From Deinandra increscens subsp. villosa (taxonomy: Eukaryota > Streptophyta > Magnoliopsida > Asterales > Asteraceae): a stretch of 64,000 nucleotides of DNA. Shown here in pieces: positions 20,924 to 31,649 of this stretch (position 1 is its first letter; the number at the start of each line of letters is the position of its first letter). Position numbers and translations under genes: made by a program. The stretch covers positions 69,661,917-69,725,916 of the forward strand of contig JBCNJP010000003.1 of assembly GCA_039602395.1 (NCBI GenBank). Direction: 5' to 3'. The notes under the pieces are model-generated. The model searched no databases, was not told where the DNA came from, and was given only the letters and a program-made list of their open reading frames with translations.

Positions 20924-21284
20924 TGTTAGAGCATATACCTATGCTATGATGTGTCAAGTGTATTGTATCTATGTGAGCGTGTCTTAGTATGATTTTTAGT
21001 GACAATATCATTGGCACCGGACCAAATGGTCCGCCGGACCAAATGGTACGCCCGTACCATTTGGTACGCAGCCTGTTTAGTTACTTACTATAAATAGGTT
21101 CGTGTTAGAATGAATGTCAACACTCTGAGTCATTCTACACTTTCTGTGTGTGTTTTCTAGAGAGAGAAACCAGAGAGAACTTCTTTGTATCTTCAAGTGA
21201 TTCAATAAGAATTCTCTTATTTACATCTCGTGTTCATTACATTGATCAAAGCATGTAGTAGTAAGATCGTATCTCGGTTTTACA
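20924..21284 (+). repeat. 3' LTR of the Gag-only element
   Basis: Same as the 5' LTR apart from 8 substitutions and an extra 17 bp (tccgccggaccaaatgg) that duplicates one arm of the hairpin. It ends cggttttaca and is followed by the duplication GAAAC. Confidence 0.92.
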
Positions 21285-21363
21285 GAAACAAGGTTAAGTT
21301 GTCTTCAAAACATCAACCAAAGTTAACTGACAATTACATCACAAATGCAACCCTTCAAACCCA

Positions 21364-22261
21364 TCACATGACATGAGATATGTGTAGTGCTTTGACTTCA
21401 AAGTAATACCTCATGCGTATCTGTTGATCAACGTGAATACCATGACGATCGACAAAAGACTTCCAATCGTAAACACTGAACCTGTAATTTAATAAGGTAA
21501 TGTAAAGGTACTATCTAATAAGTGGAAATTAGAAGTATGGATATATGTATGTATTTTTCTAAAACTGTACCTAGTGTATGTTGCCATGTTACTTTCAGCA
21601 TGCAACATGTAGGCCTCAGGGTCACCATTTTCATAGATACGGTCAAGCACCATCTCATCATAGAATCCAGCTATGTTTGTAAGTGTTGTTGGTAATCGCT
21701 ACATAATATGTACGACATTAAAAGTAACATTTTCATATCTAATAAGCAAATGTTTGAATCTGGTATGCATCTGAAGTATAAAGCTACTTACAAAGTTTTT
21801 ACAAACAACCACGACCTCATCAAAATATGGTTGTCCCATGTCTTCAACTTCCTCTGTATCATCTGAAGCAGGAGAAAAACAGCGTATGTTGCAGCCATTA
21901 GTCGAAAACACATCCAGATACATGGTGTTATCGTTCTCAAGAGTGAATGTCATGAAGTATGCTGGCCCTATTGGAATTTGGTCTATAATGTTCTTCCAAC
22001 CATTACAGATGTAGAGGTCACCATCAATTTCTCTTACCCTTACATTCCATTGTGCCTGTTCTGTAAAAATCACCTTCCTGGACCCCTTGGTGGTAAGATA
22101 TTGTAACGTTTTTGAGCAAATGTTGTTGGTATTCGCTAGTATAGCAAAGGTAATATGAATTAGTGTTGTTATATTAAAGAAAAGATAAGATGGAAAGTGT
22201 AGAGAACCTACCAGCTGGTCTGATGAAGTATGGAAAAGTATCTTCCAGAATGAGTTCATTT
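21364..22261 (-). CDS. B3-domain DNA-binding protein (REM-like) with two B3 domains; one frameshift
   Basis: Plant B3 proteins of the REM group are nuclear DNA-binding factors. Exons on the minus strand by GT-AG fit: 22261-22212 (ATG at 22259), 22135-21792, 21698-21571, 21481-21364. The first domain reads FWKILFHTSSDQL, then RIPTTFA across the intron, WNVRVREIDGDLYICNGWKN and YLDVFSTNGCNI, the classic B3 pattern. The second starts RLPTTLTNIAGF at the equivalent splice position and ends FSVYDWKSFVDRHG and YYFEVKALHISHVM. Just after RIPTTFA a run of five A needs a sixth for the domain to stay in frame, so the copy is either a pseudogene or carries a sequencing error. An upstream exon ends at 22733. 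Acidic linker DDTEEVEDM lies between the domains. Confidence 0.75.
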
Positions 22262-22870
22262 CTGATCTATAAAGGATGTTTTGTATGAGTTATCATACAA
22301 AGTAAATGTCAGTATTTATATTATACCCAAATTGAGTAAAGTCTTTGATGAAATTTATAATGTAGAATGTAACTAATACATGCAATGAAGATCAGCGATG
22401 TAACTATGAATATGAACATGAATCGGTAATTAAAATGTTAGATCACTACATGCAATCAATAATCTTAACACTTATAACTAAATGGAGGTATACATGCAAC
22501 GCAGATCAGTGCTGTAACTATGAATATGAAGATGAATTGGTAGTTACAATGTTAGATTACCACATGCAATCAACAATCTTAACACATATAACTAAACATA
22601 GTGACCGAACTATAAAAAGCCCTAGAACAGTGTCAAGAACAATAGATGTGCGAAACAGCTTACAAATCAAGTAGAACAAAGAAAAATTTAAGTTAAAAGA
22701 TTAATGGCGTACTGGAAATTATAATTGCGTACCTTAGACAACCTGAACCAATGGCGGAAGTGTGAAGAATACAAAGAGGCGGTCACTTGTGAATGGAAAA
22801 GTGGACGGTATCTTTGCAAGTCCTGTTAGGACTTTGACTATATTTGTGTTTTTTTGGGCCTGGTTCTTTA
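22262..22870 (-). other. First intron and 5' untranslated exon of the B3 gene
   Basis: A 5' exon of uncertain start ends at 22733 with a good donor (ctaag/gtacgc), and the acceptor gatcag precedes the ATG exon. Inside the intron a 114-bp unit (acatgcaa..agatcagcg type) is duplicated in tandem at 22378-22491 and 22492-about 22605. Confidence 0.5.
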
Positions 22871-23742
22871 ATGTCCAATGGACATATGTTTTCCTTAAGC
22901 CCATTGAATGGTTATAATATTTATTTTAGCGTAGTTTTAATTTATAAGGGGCATAGAGTTGTTAGAATGTTGTCTTATCATTATGTGATCATTTTTTTTT
23001 TGCTAAAATAGCATAAGGTTACCTGTTTCTTATTTGTAAATTGGTTTTTGCACATTCTTTACATGTTATATAAAATTTTATTAATTATGTATATAGCATT
23101 CTTTGACCATATATTACTAAAAACTTTCATAACTATAATGTTCAAAGTGCTTAATACTTGGTTATAGTTTTGTTAAATAGATATTAAATGTAATTATATA
23201 GAAGAGATTTTGAAACATACTATATGTAATTATATAGGAGAATTTATGTAAAACACTACAAAGAAGTAAGTGGCAATATAATACTGCAACTGAAGTTTTT
23301 TAAATGAAGAAATTTATCTTCATTTGTTTAGAGATTTAGCAAGAGAAAGATCATATAAATAGATAGTAAGATATATTATATACCACCAATATGCACCCTG
23401 CTAAGAATATTTGGCTAGATTAGCATTTATAAAAGATCGTGTTGCTCTATGTATTTCTTATACAGGACCTAACATTTACATTACAAAATGGTCTTTTTAT
23501 ACAACTATACTGTCAGATTCAACCAAAACTTTCACTTATAGAGAAGACATTTGACATTTGATTGTGCGTTGTCACTGAAAATGTCTTCACTTTCCTTTAC
23601 CAACCAGCAACAGCTACATATGTAGTCATAATATGTTATATATTCGAAGTGAGAACATAATTGTTCTTTCACTCAAAACTGTTGCTACTCCACTGCCTCA
23701 ATGTCACTCCTCCTTGTCTTTCATTTTTTTCGCTGGTAATTC
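22871..23742. other. AT-rich intergenic DNA
   Basis: No gene, terminal repeat or RNA gene recognised up to the gap. It does not resemble the Copia element that continues to the right of the nested insertion. Confidence 0.5.
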
Positions 23743-24242
23743 NNNNNNNNNNNNNNNNNNNNNNNNNNNNNNNNNNNNNNNNNNNNNNNNNNNNNNNNNN
23801 NNNNNNNNNNNNNNNNNNNNNNNNNNNNNNNNNNNNNNNNNNNNNNNNNNNNNNNNNNNNNNNNNNNNNNNNNNNNNNNNNNNNNNNNNNNNNNNNNNNN
23901 NNNNNNNNNNNNNNNNNNNNNNNNNNNNNNNNNNNNNNNNNNNNNNNNNNNNNNNNNNNNNNNNNNNNNNNNNNNNNNNNNNNNNNNNNNNNNNNNNNNN
24001 NNNNNNNNNNNNNNNNNNNNNNNNNNNNNNNNNNNNNNNNNNNNNNNNNNNNNNNNNNNNNNNNNNNNNNNNNNNNNNNNNNNNNNNNNNNNNNNNNNNN
24101 NNNNNNNNNNNNNNNNNNNNNNNNNNNNNNNNNNNNNNNNNNNNNNNNNNNNNNNNNNNNNNNNNNNNNNNNNNNNNNNNNNNNNNNNNNNNNNNNNNNN
24201 NNNNNNNNNNNNNNNNNNNNNNNNNNNNNNNNNNNNNNNNNN
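23743..24242. other. Assembly gap (500 N)
   Basis: Placeholder gap. The GATC at 24243-24246 directly after it matches four of the five bases of the target duplication GGATC found at 28112-28116, so the gap ends inside that duplication. Confidence 0.99.
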
Positions 24243-24246
24243 GATC

Positions 24247-24572
24247 TGAAAGTGCGTGAGCGTGTGGATCTTCTACTTAGTCGATATGAAATCAATGTAA
24301 ACAAGTAAAACGCAGAGAGTAAATACAAAAGACTTGTATTAACCACTAAGAGAATCACAGAGTACACTTAGAGAATATGACACTGACTCTCTCTATTCTA
24401 TACAAGATGAACTATTTATACAAGCTGGAATACGACTGGCCGAACCTCAGGTTCGGCCACAAGCTCGGAGCTGTCCGAACTTCAGGTTCGCTGGGAGTTC
24501 GGACCTCAGCTATTTTGTGTGATCCATCTTGTATTCAATACTTCACATGACGATCAGGACTATGTATCAACA
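24247..24572 (-). repeat. 3' LTR of the second Gag-only element
   Basis: Holds a perfect hairpin at 24437-24459 (TGGCCGAACC, loop TCA, GGTTCGGCCA) in a cluster of GTTCGG words. Read on the minus strand this cluster lies just upstream of the TATA box tataaatag (24412-24420). Confidence 0.9.
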
Positions 24573-26175
24573 AACTCCCCCTCGGCATGTGCAGTATCAT
24601 CTTCCTTTATTCAAACTTGTATCTTGTATCTTCAATTAAACTCTTCCTCGATCTTGATGATGAGCTTAATCTTGAATACTTGATATTGCATCGTGTGTAA
24701 TCTCTTTATCAACAATCTTCAGAAGACTTGAAGTTGTGATGTTCTCTTCTCACTTAGAAACCTGCCAACATAAATAATCTTGGTGCAAAACATCTCTTTG
24801 AGACTTCAAGATATTTTGATTTTGAAAATGGTTTCGTATTCCGTGTTGATTAATCGAAAACAAATCAGAAACAAAATCTTTTTGGCTTTTAGAAACTTTA
24901 TATCAAAACACACCTAAAATCTTTTTGGTATTTTCTGATTAGAAAAATAAAAACATTACAGAATTAGACACTATTTTTGTCTTTTGTGAGAAAGATCACA
25001 ACTTGGGATCATATTGGTCATAACATGCTAAACTACACTTCAATTTCAATTATTGAAGCACATAAGCCATGCCGATTGCAGATATAACTTGTCCAACTTT
25101 AAACTCTGGCACAATCATACTCATAACATCCGGATATGTTAGAGAAAGCTTGCATTGACCAGTGTACCCCACACTATCAGACATACTCAGATAGGCTTTT
25201 GCTTATCACATTCTGTGATTTCATTTGTGACTTTAATCACATAATGATTATAACCATGATGTAGTCAACTGTGTTCCATGCAAAAAGAAATAAGAACGTT
25301 AAATCGTCTACCTTAAGGTCGATCTTTCGATACGCAGATAAGGCCTCGGATTTAACATAATAAGAAAATAAAACAAGTTGAAATTGTATAACTCAACAAC
25401 AATTAGGTCGGTACACCCGTACACACAAAGAAAGTCCGATGAGTTATACGAAACACCAAAGAAAATAAAGCAGAACGTCAAAAGAACAACGATCAGGTCG
25501 GTCTTTCGACACACAGAGAAAATCCGATCGTTTGACAAAATAAAGAAAATCAAACAAGTTTAAATCTTCGCAAAATGAACACATGTATACACAGTGACTT
25601 CTCATTTTATTTTTCACATATCTTTTTCTTGATATATCATGAGATACATATCAAGATGTTGTCCACTAGGTCAAGCATCAGATTTAGTGTATATCACATT
25701 TTATACTTTCTGATTTGCCGAGCCTACCTTACACACCGATCAAATGGTCTTATGGCTTGTTCATCTACTTTATCCATGAGTCAGATAATGTCAGCCAATG
25801 TACCATCATTTCCCAAACATGTTGGATACAATTTCTCATTTTTCAATGTTTTTGGATTTTTGCATTTTTCATTGTTTTTGTCTTTTCCAAATTTCTCCCC
25901 CTAAAAATGACAACTCTATTTATAGATTTTCATTTTTACGATTTGAAAAACAACACACTATTTTTGTAATTTTGCAAAAGCAAACTCCCCCTTAGAAAGA
26001 GACGGAGTAAAAAACAAGAAAAAATGGACCAACCAATACGAAAAAGAGCAGTTTAGCCTCTTGAAAACAAAAGTGAGTTTGAAATTCAATATAATTAGAA
26101 TAGATATTTCACAATCAGCAACTTTTCAATCACCGAAGGTCTTCCTGAAACACCTGCTTGACACCAAATAAAACA
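24573..26175 (-). other. 3' non-coding module shared with the element at 14408
   Basis: Contains, in reverse, the same tandem units (tctgcgtatcgaaagatcgacc type, 25305-25565), the same AT-rich blocks and the same PPT-like purine runs (25895-25907, 25982-25993) as 19237-20923. No frame is open. Confidence 0.7.
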
Positions 26176-27459
26176 TTAGTTGTGCTGGGATCGACCCGAT
26201 TCAATATCGTCGGGTCGCCCGGTGTCTTCCACAAAGTCCTTGGTGGCCTTGAAAACAACTTTTGGTTTCCAGATTTGTAAAAGTGTTAATTTTTTATCAG
26301 AACCGGAATCAGATTCAACCGACGAACTTGATTTAGACCAAGACGATTTACGAGTTGACTTAAGCTTAGGGGACCATGGTTCATCAAAAATTTGACCTTG
26401 GTTATCCACATATTTTGCAGTTTTGTGGATATATGCAGTCGTCGGACAATCAGCAACCAGATGTCCTGGTTGACGACAGACATAACAAAGTCGTTCTCGA
26501 AAATTATTTGAAAACTGTCTTGATTTTGAAAAACCAGATGAATGTTCAGAAGCAAAAGTATCAAAGAAACCATCAGAAGAGTCATACCTAGGAGATGGAC
26601 TCCTTGAAGACGATGACCTTCCAGAATAATAAGAAAATTCTTTTGAAATTGGTGATTTCTTTGCAACTTTGGCTTTAGTAGTCTTGTCAACTTTCACTGG
26701 TTTCTTAGCAACAACCAGAACTTCCTTCATAACATAACCCAAGCCTTTGTGCTTAGAGCCTGAAACCTTTGACGAACCTGAAGAAGAACCTGAAGCTTCT
26801 CTTGACTTAGCGTCACTAGTGAATTTAGCTTTGATATCCCTCAGCTTGTTCTTTTCAATCAAAACTTTCTCTTCTTCAGTTGCAAATGAAGAACTAGAAG
26901 CAACCTTATCAAATATTTTCTCATTTTCCAGTAAAACAGATCGTGACACAAATTTGGGAGCTTCACCCAAAGGCTTCCCTTTCTTTTTAGCTTTAGACTT
27001 GTTCTTCTTGGATGGAGTGGCAAACTTGGAATAATCATGCAATTCATCTTTTGGATCAATCTGAGCAGCAGTAACTTCAATTAAATCCACTGGTTGAGGT
27101 ACCAAGTGAACATCATCCTGCTTAGAACTTTCTGAACACTGATACTGCTTGTATAAGAAATTAAGCAATGTTGGTGACAAATTGCAATTCTTAACTTGTC
27201 GTTTCAACTCCAAAATCTCCAATTTCAAGTCATTAATTTTCTGTTGACCTTCAAACACTTCTTGTTGTGACTTGATGAACTTTGCATTGAGATCATTATA
27301 TTCATAAGTCTGTAACTTTCTGATCTCACACTCTGCAAACAGTTCTTGAAGAACACTCTCCCTCTTTTGTTTATAGATCTCCACATCTTTAGTTAATACT
27401 TCATTCTTGTCTCTATACAGGACATTCTTATCTTGAAGCATTGAAATCTTATTTTGCAA
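26176..27459 (-). CDS. Gag second-half protein: coiled coil plus CCHC zinc knuckle
   Basis: An intact frame of 427 residues. The first third is heptad-rich (QKINDLKLEILELKRQVKNC), then Lys/Ser-rich low-complexity sequence, then a complete zinc knuckle CYVCRQPGHLVADC at about residue 330, and a C-terminal LQIWKPKVVFKATKDF and DTGRPDDIES. It corresponds to the broken 17401-19236 region of the first element. As an RNA-binding Gag part it could help in packaging, but the capsid-like N-terminal core is missing in this element. The start is uncertain because upstream codons stay open in another frame. Confidence 0.75.
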   Translation of the reverse strand: MQNKISMLQDKNVLYRDKNEVLTKDVEIYKQKRESVLQELFAECEIRKLQTYEYNDLNAKFIKSQQEVFEGQQKINDLKLEILELKRQVKNCNLSPTLLNFLYKQYQCSESSKQDDVHLVPQPVDLIEVTAAQIDPKDELHDYSKFATPSKKNKSKAKKKGKPLGEAPKFVSRSVLLENEKIFDKVASSSSFATEEEKVLIEKNKLRDIKAKFTSDAKSREASGSSSGSSKVSGSKHKGLGYVMKEVLVVAKKPVKVDKTTKAKVAKKSPISKEFSYYSGRSSSSRSPSPRYDSSDGFFDTFASEHSSGFSKSRQFSNNFRERLCYVCRQPGHLVADCPTTAYIHKTAKYVDNQGQIFDEPWSPKLKSTRKSSWSKSSSSVESDSGSDKKLTLLQIWKPKVVFKATKDFVEDTGRPDDIESGRSQHN

Positions 27460-27785
27460 TTTTTCAACAGTAACAGCAGTTGTAGCTCTGTCCGAACCCC
27501 GAGTTCGGAGCGGTTATGCCAAGCTTGTCCGAACCTCAAACGAGACAGATTTCTCTCAACCTCATTCTCTCGATTTTCAACGTTCTTGACTGGAATTTTC
27601 GACAGGAATTCAAGCAAACTCGATAAAAACGATCTAGAAACAAATATTTGACGAAAAACACAATCAAAACGATCAAACGAACTCAAAAATGATTGACATT
27701 TTTGCAAAAACGTGAATTTGAACTCAAAACTCTGAAAAACACTGATTTCCGACTAGTAGAGCAAACCTAATGCTCTGATACCACT
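27460..27785 (-). other. Leader and primer-binding site of the second Gag-only element
   Basis: The PBS, reversed tggtatcagagc at 27773-27784, abuts the LTR with the same two-base spacer as in the first element. The leader carries gttcgg words as in its own LTR (27485-27535). Confidence 0.8.
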
Positions 27786-28111
27786 TGAAAGTGCGTGAGC
27801 GTGTGGATCTTCTACTTAGTCGATATGAAATCAATGTAAACAAGTAAAACGCAGAGAGTAAATACAAAAGACTTGTATTAACCACTAAGAGAATCACAGA
27901 GTACACTTAGAGAATATGTCACTGACTCTCTCTATTCTATACAAGATGAACTATTTATACAAGCTGGAATACGACTGGCCGTACCTCAGGTTCGACCACA
28001 AGCTCGGAGCTGTCGGAACTTCAGGTTCGCTGGGAGTTCGGACCTCAGCTATTTTGGGTGATCCATCTTGTATTCAATACTTCACATGACGATCAGGACT
28101 ATGTATCAACA
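27786..28111 (-). repeat. 5' LTR of the second Gag-only element
   Basis: Differs from its partner at five positions, three of them inside the hairpin/GTTCGG cluster, so the hairpin is imperfect here. Followed by GGATC. Confidence 0.9.
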
Positions 28112-28425
28112 GGATCCACTTGAACTTCAACCGGAAGTTCAACCGGATGAACTTCTGCATCAGCAAGAAAAATTTCAGAGGTTTTCTTTGAGTTGTTGGG
28201 TTTCACAGGCTTGGTGCTGATGGATGAAAAGAAGGTAGGTTGCATTTGCAGTTCTTTGGCGCTTATCTCCCAGATCTCATCAGCAGATCTTATGTGATTT
28301 TGCTTATGTTCCTATTCCTGCATTTTTGAACTCAATGGCTTCTCAATGGTAAAATTGAAAGCAGTGGTTAGTGCATCTATGTCAAATAACCAGTCTGGTT
28401 GAGATACAAAACTGTTAAGAGATTT

Positions 28426-29280
28426 TTAATTAAAAGTTACATTAATGGTTTCCTCAACATTTTTAGTACTTTTATTGTATACCCTGAATGCTTTTGACAT
28501 ACCAGAATATCCAACAAAATATCCTTCATCTGCCTTTTCAGCAAATTTAGGCAACAACCTATTAGTTATCAAAATAGTAACAGGACAGCCGAAAGATTTA
28601 AAGAAGTAAATGTTAGGTTTTCTACCTCTCCAAAGCTCATAAGCAGTTTTATTTTTACCCTTAACAATCAAAGTCCTATTTTGGACATAGCAGGCAGTGT
28701 TTACTGCTTCTGCCCAAAATATCACAGGTAACTTAGAATCTGCCAGCATTGCTCTAGCAGCCTCAATCAATGTCCTATTTCTCCTTTCAGCAACGCCATT
28801 TTGTTGTGGAGTTCTAGGAGCACTGAATTGTCTAAGGATTCCCTTTTCCTCACAAAATGAGTTCAAAACATGATTTTTGAACTCAGTGCCATTGTCACTT
28901 CTGATTGTCCTGACTTTCATTTTTGCTTGATTTTCTAAAGATACAATTAGTGTTTTCAACAACTCACCAGTTTCATCTTTTGTTTTTAAGAAAAACACCC
29001 ATGTATATCTAGTGTAATAATCTATTATGACAAAGCAGTATGACCTTTTCCCTATGCTCATTACTCTAGTTGGACCAAACAGATCCATATGCAAAAGTTC
29101 TAGAGGTTGAGTGATAGAAGACTCAGTTTTGGGCTTAAAAGAGGTCTTGTGTTGTTTAACCTTGAGGCAAGAAACACAGTGTTCAGAACAGTTGAACTGC
29201 TTGTTAGGAAGACCCTTAACCAAGCTGAGATTCACCATTCTGTTCATGTTCTTGTTGTTAACATGACATAACCTCCTATG
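28426..29280 (-). pseudogene. Copia integrase
   Basis: The GAG-pre-integrase zinc region starts HRRLCHVNNKNMNRMV, directly after a TAG that replaces the usual Trp codon, with CVSCLKVKQHKTSF as the CC half. The catalytic core has HMDLFGPTRV (first Asp), VRTIRSDNGTEFKN (second Asp) and PQQNGVAERRNRTLIEAARA (Glu). It ends at 28426, after which a Ser/Lys-rich linker toward the missing RT continues to 28117. The catalytic triad is present but the element is truncated. Confidence 0.85.
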
Positions 29281-29718
29281 CTACAAATCAGACTCATCCA
29301 CTGAGGCTTTGGATATAAAGCATGCAATTCCACTGGCTGGAGTGACAGCAGACAGATCCAAAATATATAGTCCTTCTCTCCTAGGTGCTCTGAGCAACAC
29401 AAGTTCCTCAGGGATTTTAACACTAGGTTTCAAGACTATGGCCTCTTTCTCAGTAAACATCAAATTCAAATTCTTGTCACACATTTGTGAGACACTAAGT
29501 AAATTGAAATTTAATGTGTCAACAAAATTTACCTTGTCAAAGGTAAGTATCCCATTACTGACAGCACCTTGTGCAGTAATGTGTCCTTTTGCACTCCCAA
29601 AGGCTACAGGACCTCCATTTATGATTTTGGGGTTTTCCAATACATGCTTATTTCCTGTAATGTGGCAAGTGCATCCACTATCAACTACCCATAGGCTCTG
29701 TTGGCCTTTATTATGCAC
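29281..29718 (-). pseudogene. Copia aspartic protease
   Basis: The frame holds SLWVVDSGCTCHITGNKHVL, with the catalytic D-S-G, then a glycine-rich flap, then NFNLLSVSQMCDKNLNLMF and APRREGLYILDLS leading to the integrase. It is separated from the integrase only by the nonsense codon at about 29279. Cleaves Gag-Pol in intact elements. Confidence 0.8.
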
Positions 29719-31645
29719 CTACACACAAAGGAAATTGATTAATTGTCTAAAGGGAACCCAAGCCTTTGAGGTCTTAGGCTTGCCAGAAGCATCATAGTAC
29801 TTGTATTCTTTAAGTACTAAAGTATTTAATATTGGATCCTCATTCAACAGATCATCTTGATCAATATTCAAGTGTTCAGACTGTGCACTTGATTGACATT
29901 GCTTGTCAGTTTTGCTAAGCCTTCTTTCAGCAATTTTCCTCTCTCTATATTCCCTATACTTCTTTTGTTTGTTGGTCAACACCTTTGGCAACTCACTGGG
30001 TGAGATGTAGGTCTGATCAACTCTAGTCACTGGTGAGATTCTAGCATTAAAGTTTGAAAATTTGTTGGTTTGGCTAGATCTCTCACTATGTAATGCAACA
30101 GTTGCACTTCCATGTGAGCTAGAAGGAACTTTTGGTTGAGAGTTTTGCTTGTTTTTCACAAAATTTTCTCTAGAGAAGGTTTTTCCTCTAAATGGGTTTC
30201 TCCTATTTTGACCTTCAAAATGGTCATACTCATCAGTGAACTGAACCCTGGGTCATTGTCTAGGTGCAGTAACTGATCTGAGTGTTTTGGAGATTTCCGG
30301 TTAAACTTCTCTTCCGATTGAAAATTTTTCCGGTTGAAGTTCAGCCGGAACTCTGTTTGAGTTTAAGACTGAAAAACTTCCATTTTTGTTATTCCCAATT
30401 AAAATTTTTTTTGACTCAATATCAAAATACTTCATTGTGTTACTTCTTACAGGTGAGATTCTTCCTGTAGATCTTTTCTGAGTAAAAACATTTTTGGGTT
30501 TTAACAAGTCTTGACCTTTGCTTAATGGGTTGAATTTGCGTGTTGCAGCCATGTGTCCTTTTTCACCACAGAAAACACATTCAAACATTTTTCTTTATTA
30601 AGAATCTGTGTTTTTCGTTATTTTTTCATTAGTGACCTGGTGGTAGGTAATCTTACCCATTCTTTCAGTTTCACTTGGTTTTGGCTGCTCAGGTAGTTTG
30701 CCTCCAACTTTTGAGTCTTTTGGCTCATAAATAGTTGGTGGTGGAAAAGCAACTTTTGGTTTTAAAACCTTGGATTGGTCAACAGATGCTGAAGTTCTAG
30801 CATCTTTGACTTCACAGTTTGAAGATGGTTCAACAGATTTTGATTCAGATGAGGAAGATGCATTGCTGTCAACAATTAGACTCACACTGCACTCCTTCTG
30901 AAGTGCTTGGATTGGAGCAATAGCAGGTGAGTATTCCTTGGGTGGTTCAACATTGTTGTACCCAATACCTGTTTTCCCATGCATTGCCCCATTCCAAAGT
31001 TTCTCAACTTTCTTGTTAGCTGTTTGGAATTTGTCACAGGTGAACAAGGCAACTTTTAGCTTAATTTCAAGAACATCATTTTCTGCTTTTGCATCTTTTT
31101 TTTATTTGTCTTGAAATAGTTAGCTTGTTCAACAAGTCCTCTAATTGTGTTTCCAAAATGGAGTTAGTTTGCTTCAAAACATCAAATTCTTTGTTTAAAT
31201 TTTCAATTTTGATGATGTATGCAGTTTCAGTTTTCTTAAAGCAATTCTTTAACTCATTCAAGTTGGAAACTTCATCAATCAGATCAGTGTTATGTTTCTT
31301 GTATTTTGCCACTTGTTCTATGTAGGCAGGGCTGCACAGATTTTCCAAAACATTTTTAGGAATCTCATTTACCTGTTCAGTTGAATCTTCTTTAGCCATC
31401 AAATCATGGTTGATTGGCTCAAACTCAGTGATAAAGTCATCCCACTCATAGCATTCAGTCTGGTTAGCTACAGCTGCCACCACATTTTGATTTCTAAGTG
31501 GTTTTGGTTGAGTTGGCTGCTCGTTGCTATTGTTGTTGTTTTGTTGACTGCTGCTGTTGTTGCTTCCATGATTTGATCTTTGTTGGACATTGTTGTTATT
31601 GTTCTGTCCATCTCTCCTTGGCTGCTTGCATTCCCTGGCAAATTG
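29719..31645 (-). pseudogene. Gag C-terminal half with two zinc knuckles, broken into several frames
   Basis: From right to left: FARECKQP (end of knuckle 1, cut at the Athila junction), an Asn/Gln-rich tract, a coiled coil (KKTETAYIIKIENLNKEFDV), a frameshift in an A-run near 31102, a Ser/Pro-rich part, knuckle 2 CVFCGEKGHMAATRKF near 30575 whose last Cys is Arg, and a linker (RKIAERRLSKTDKQC) to the protease. At least four stops or shifts. Confidence 0.7.
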
Positions 31646-31649
31646 GCCA

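Larger units (their letters stand above)
14408..21284 (+). mobile_element. Complete non-autonomous Gag-only Copia-like LTR retrotransposon (TR-GAG type)
   Basis: Two LTRs (344 and 361 bp), TGTTAG...TTTACA ends and a perfect 5-bp duplication GAAAC (14403-14407, 21285-21289) bound a 6.9-kb element. It has a PBS, a long repeat-rich leader, a gag region of about 3.9 kb with two zinc knuckles, and AAGGGGGAG polypurine tracts. I see no protease, integrase, RT or RNase H. The two-knuckle Gag and repeated PPTs resemble Sirevirus (SIRE/Maximus) Copia elements, so it is probably a derivative mobilised in trans. LTR substitutions number 8 in 344 aligned bases plus one 17-bp duplication, so it is fairly recent. 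Confidence 0.9.
24247..28111 (-). mobile_element. Second non-autonomous Gag-only Copia-like element (TR-GAG type), 3.9 kb
   Basis: Two 326-bp LTRs (24247-24572 and 27786-28111) in direct orientation, with TGTTGATACA...ACTTTCA ends when read on the minus strand, bound a minus-strand element. PBS is at 27773-27784 and the PPT gagggggagttt at 24573-24584. The duplication is (n)GATC / GGATC. Inside is one open frame (Gag second half) and a 3' module shared with the element at 14408. The Gag N-terminal core and all pol domains are absent. LTRs differ at 5 of 326 positions. It is inserted into the Copia element continuing at 28117. Confidence 0.88.
28117..31645 (-). mobile_element. Degenerate Copia (Sirevirus-like) gag-protease-integrase, truncated at both ends
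   Basis: On the minus strand the order is Gag zinc knuckle, coiled coil, second knuckle, protease, integrase. RT, RNase H and LTRs are missing: the left side ends at the nested Gag-only element and the gap, the right side at an abrupt junction with Athila near 31646. The double-knuckle Gag, the WVVDSGCTCHITGN protease and the integrase style fit Sirevirus elements. Confidence 0.85.

Noticed and set aside
23633..24367. Long open frames across 23743-24242
   Set aside because: Same reason: they run through the second gap.
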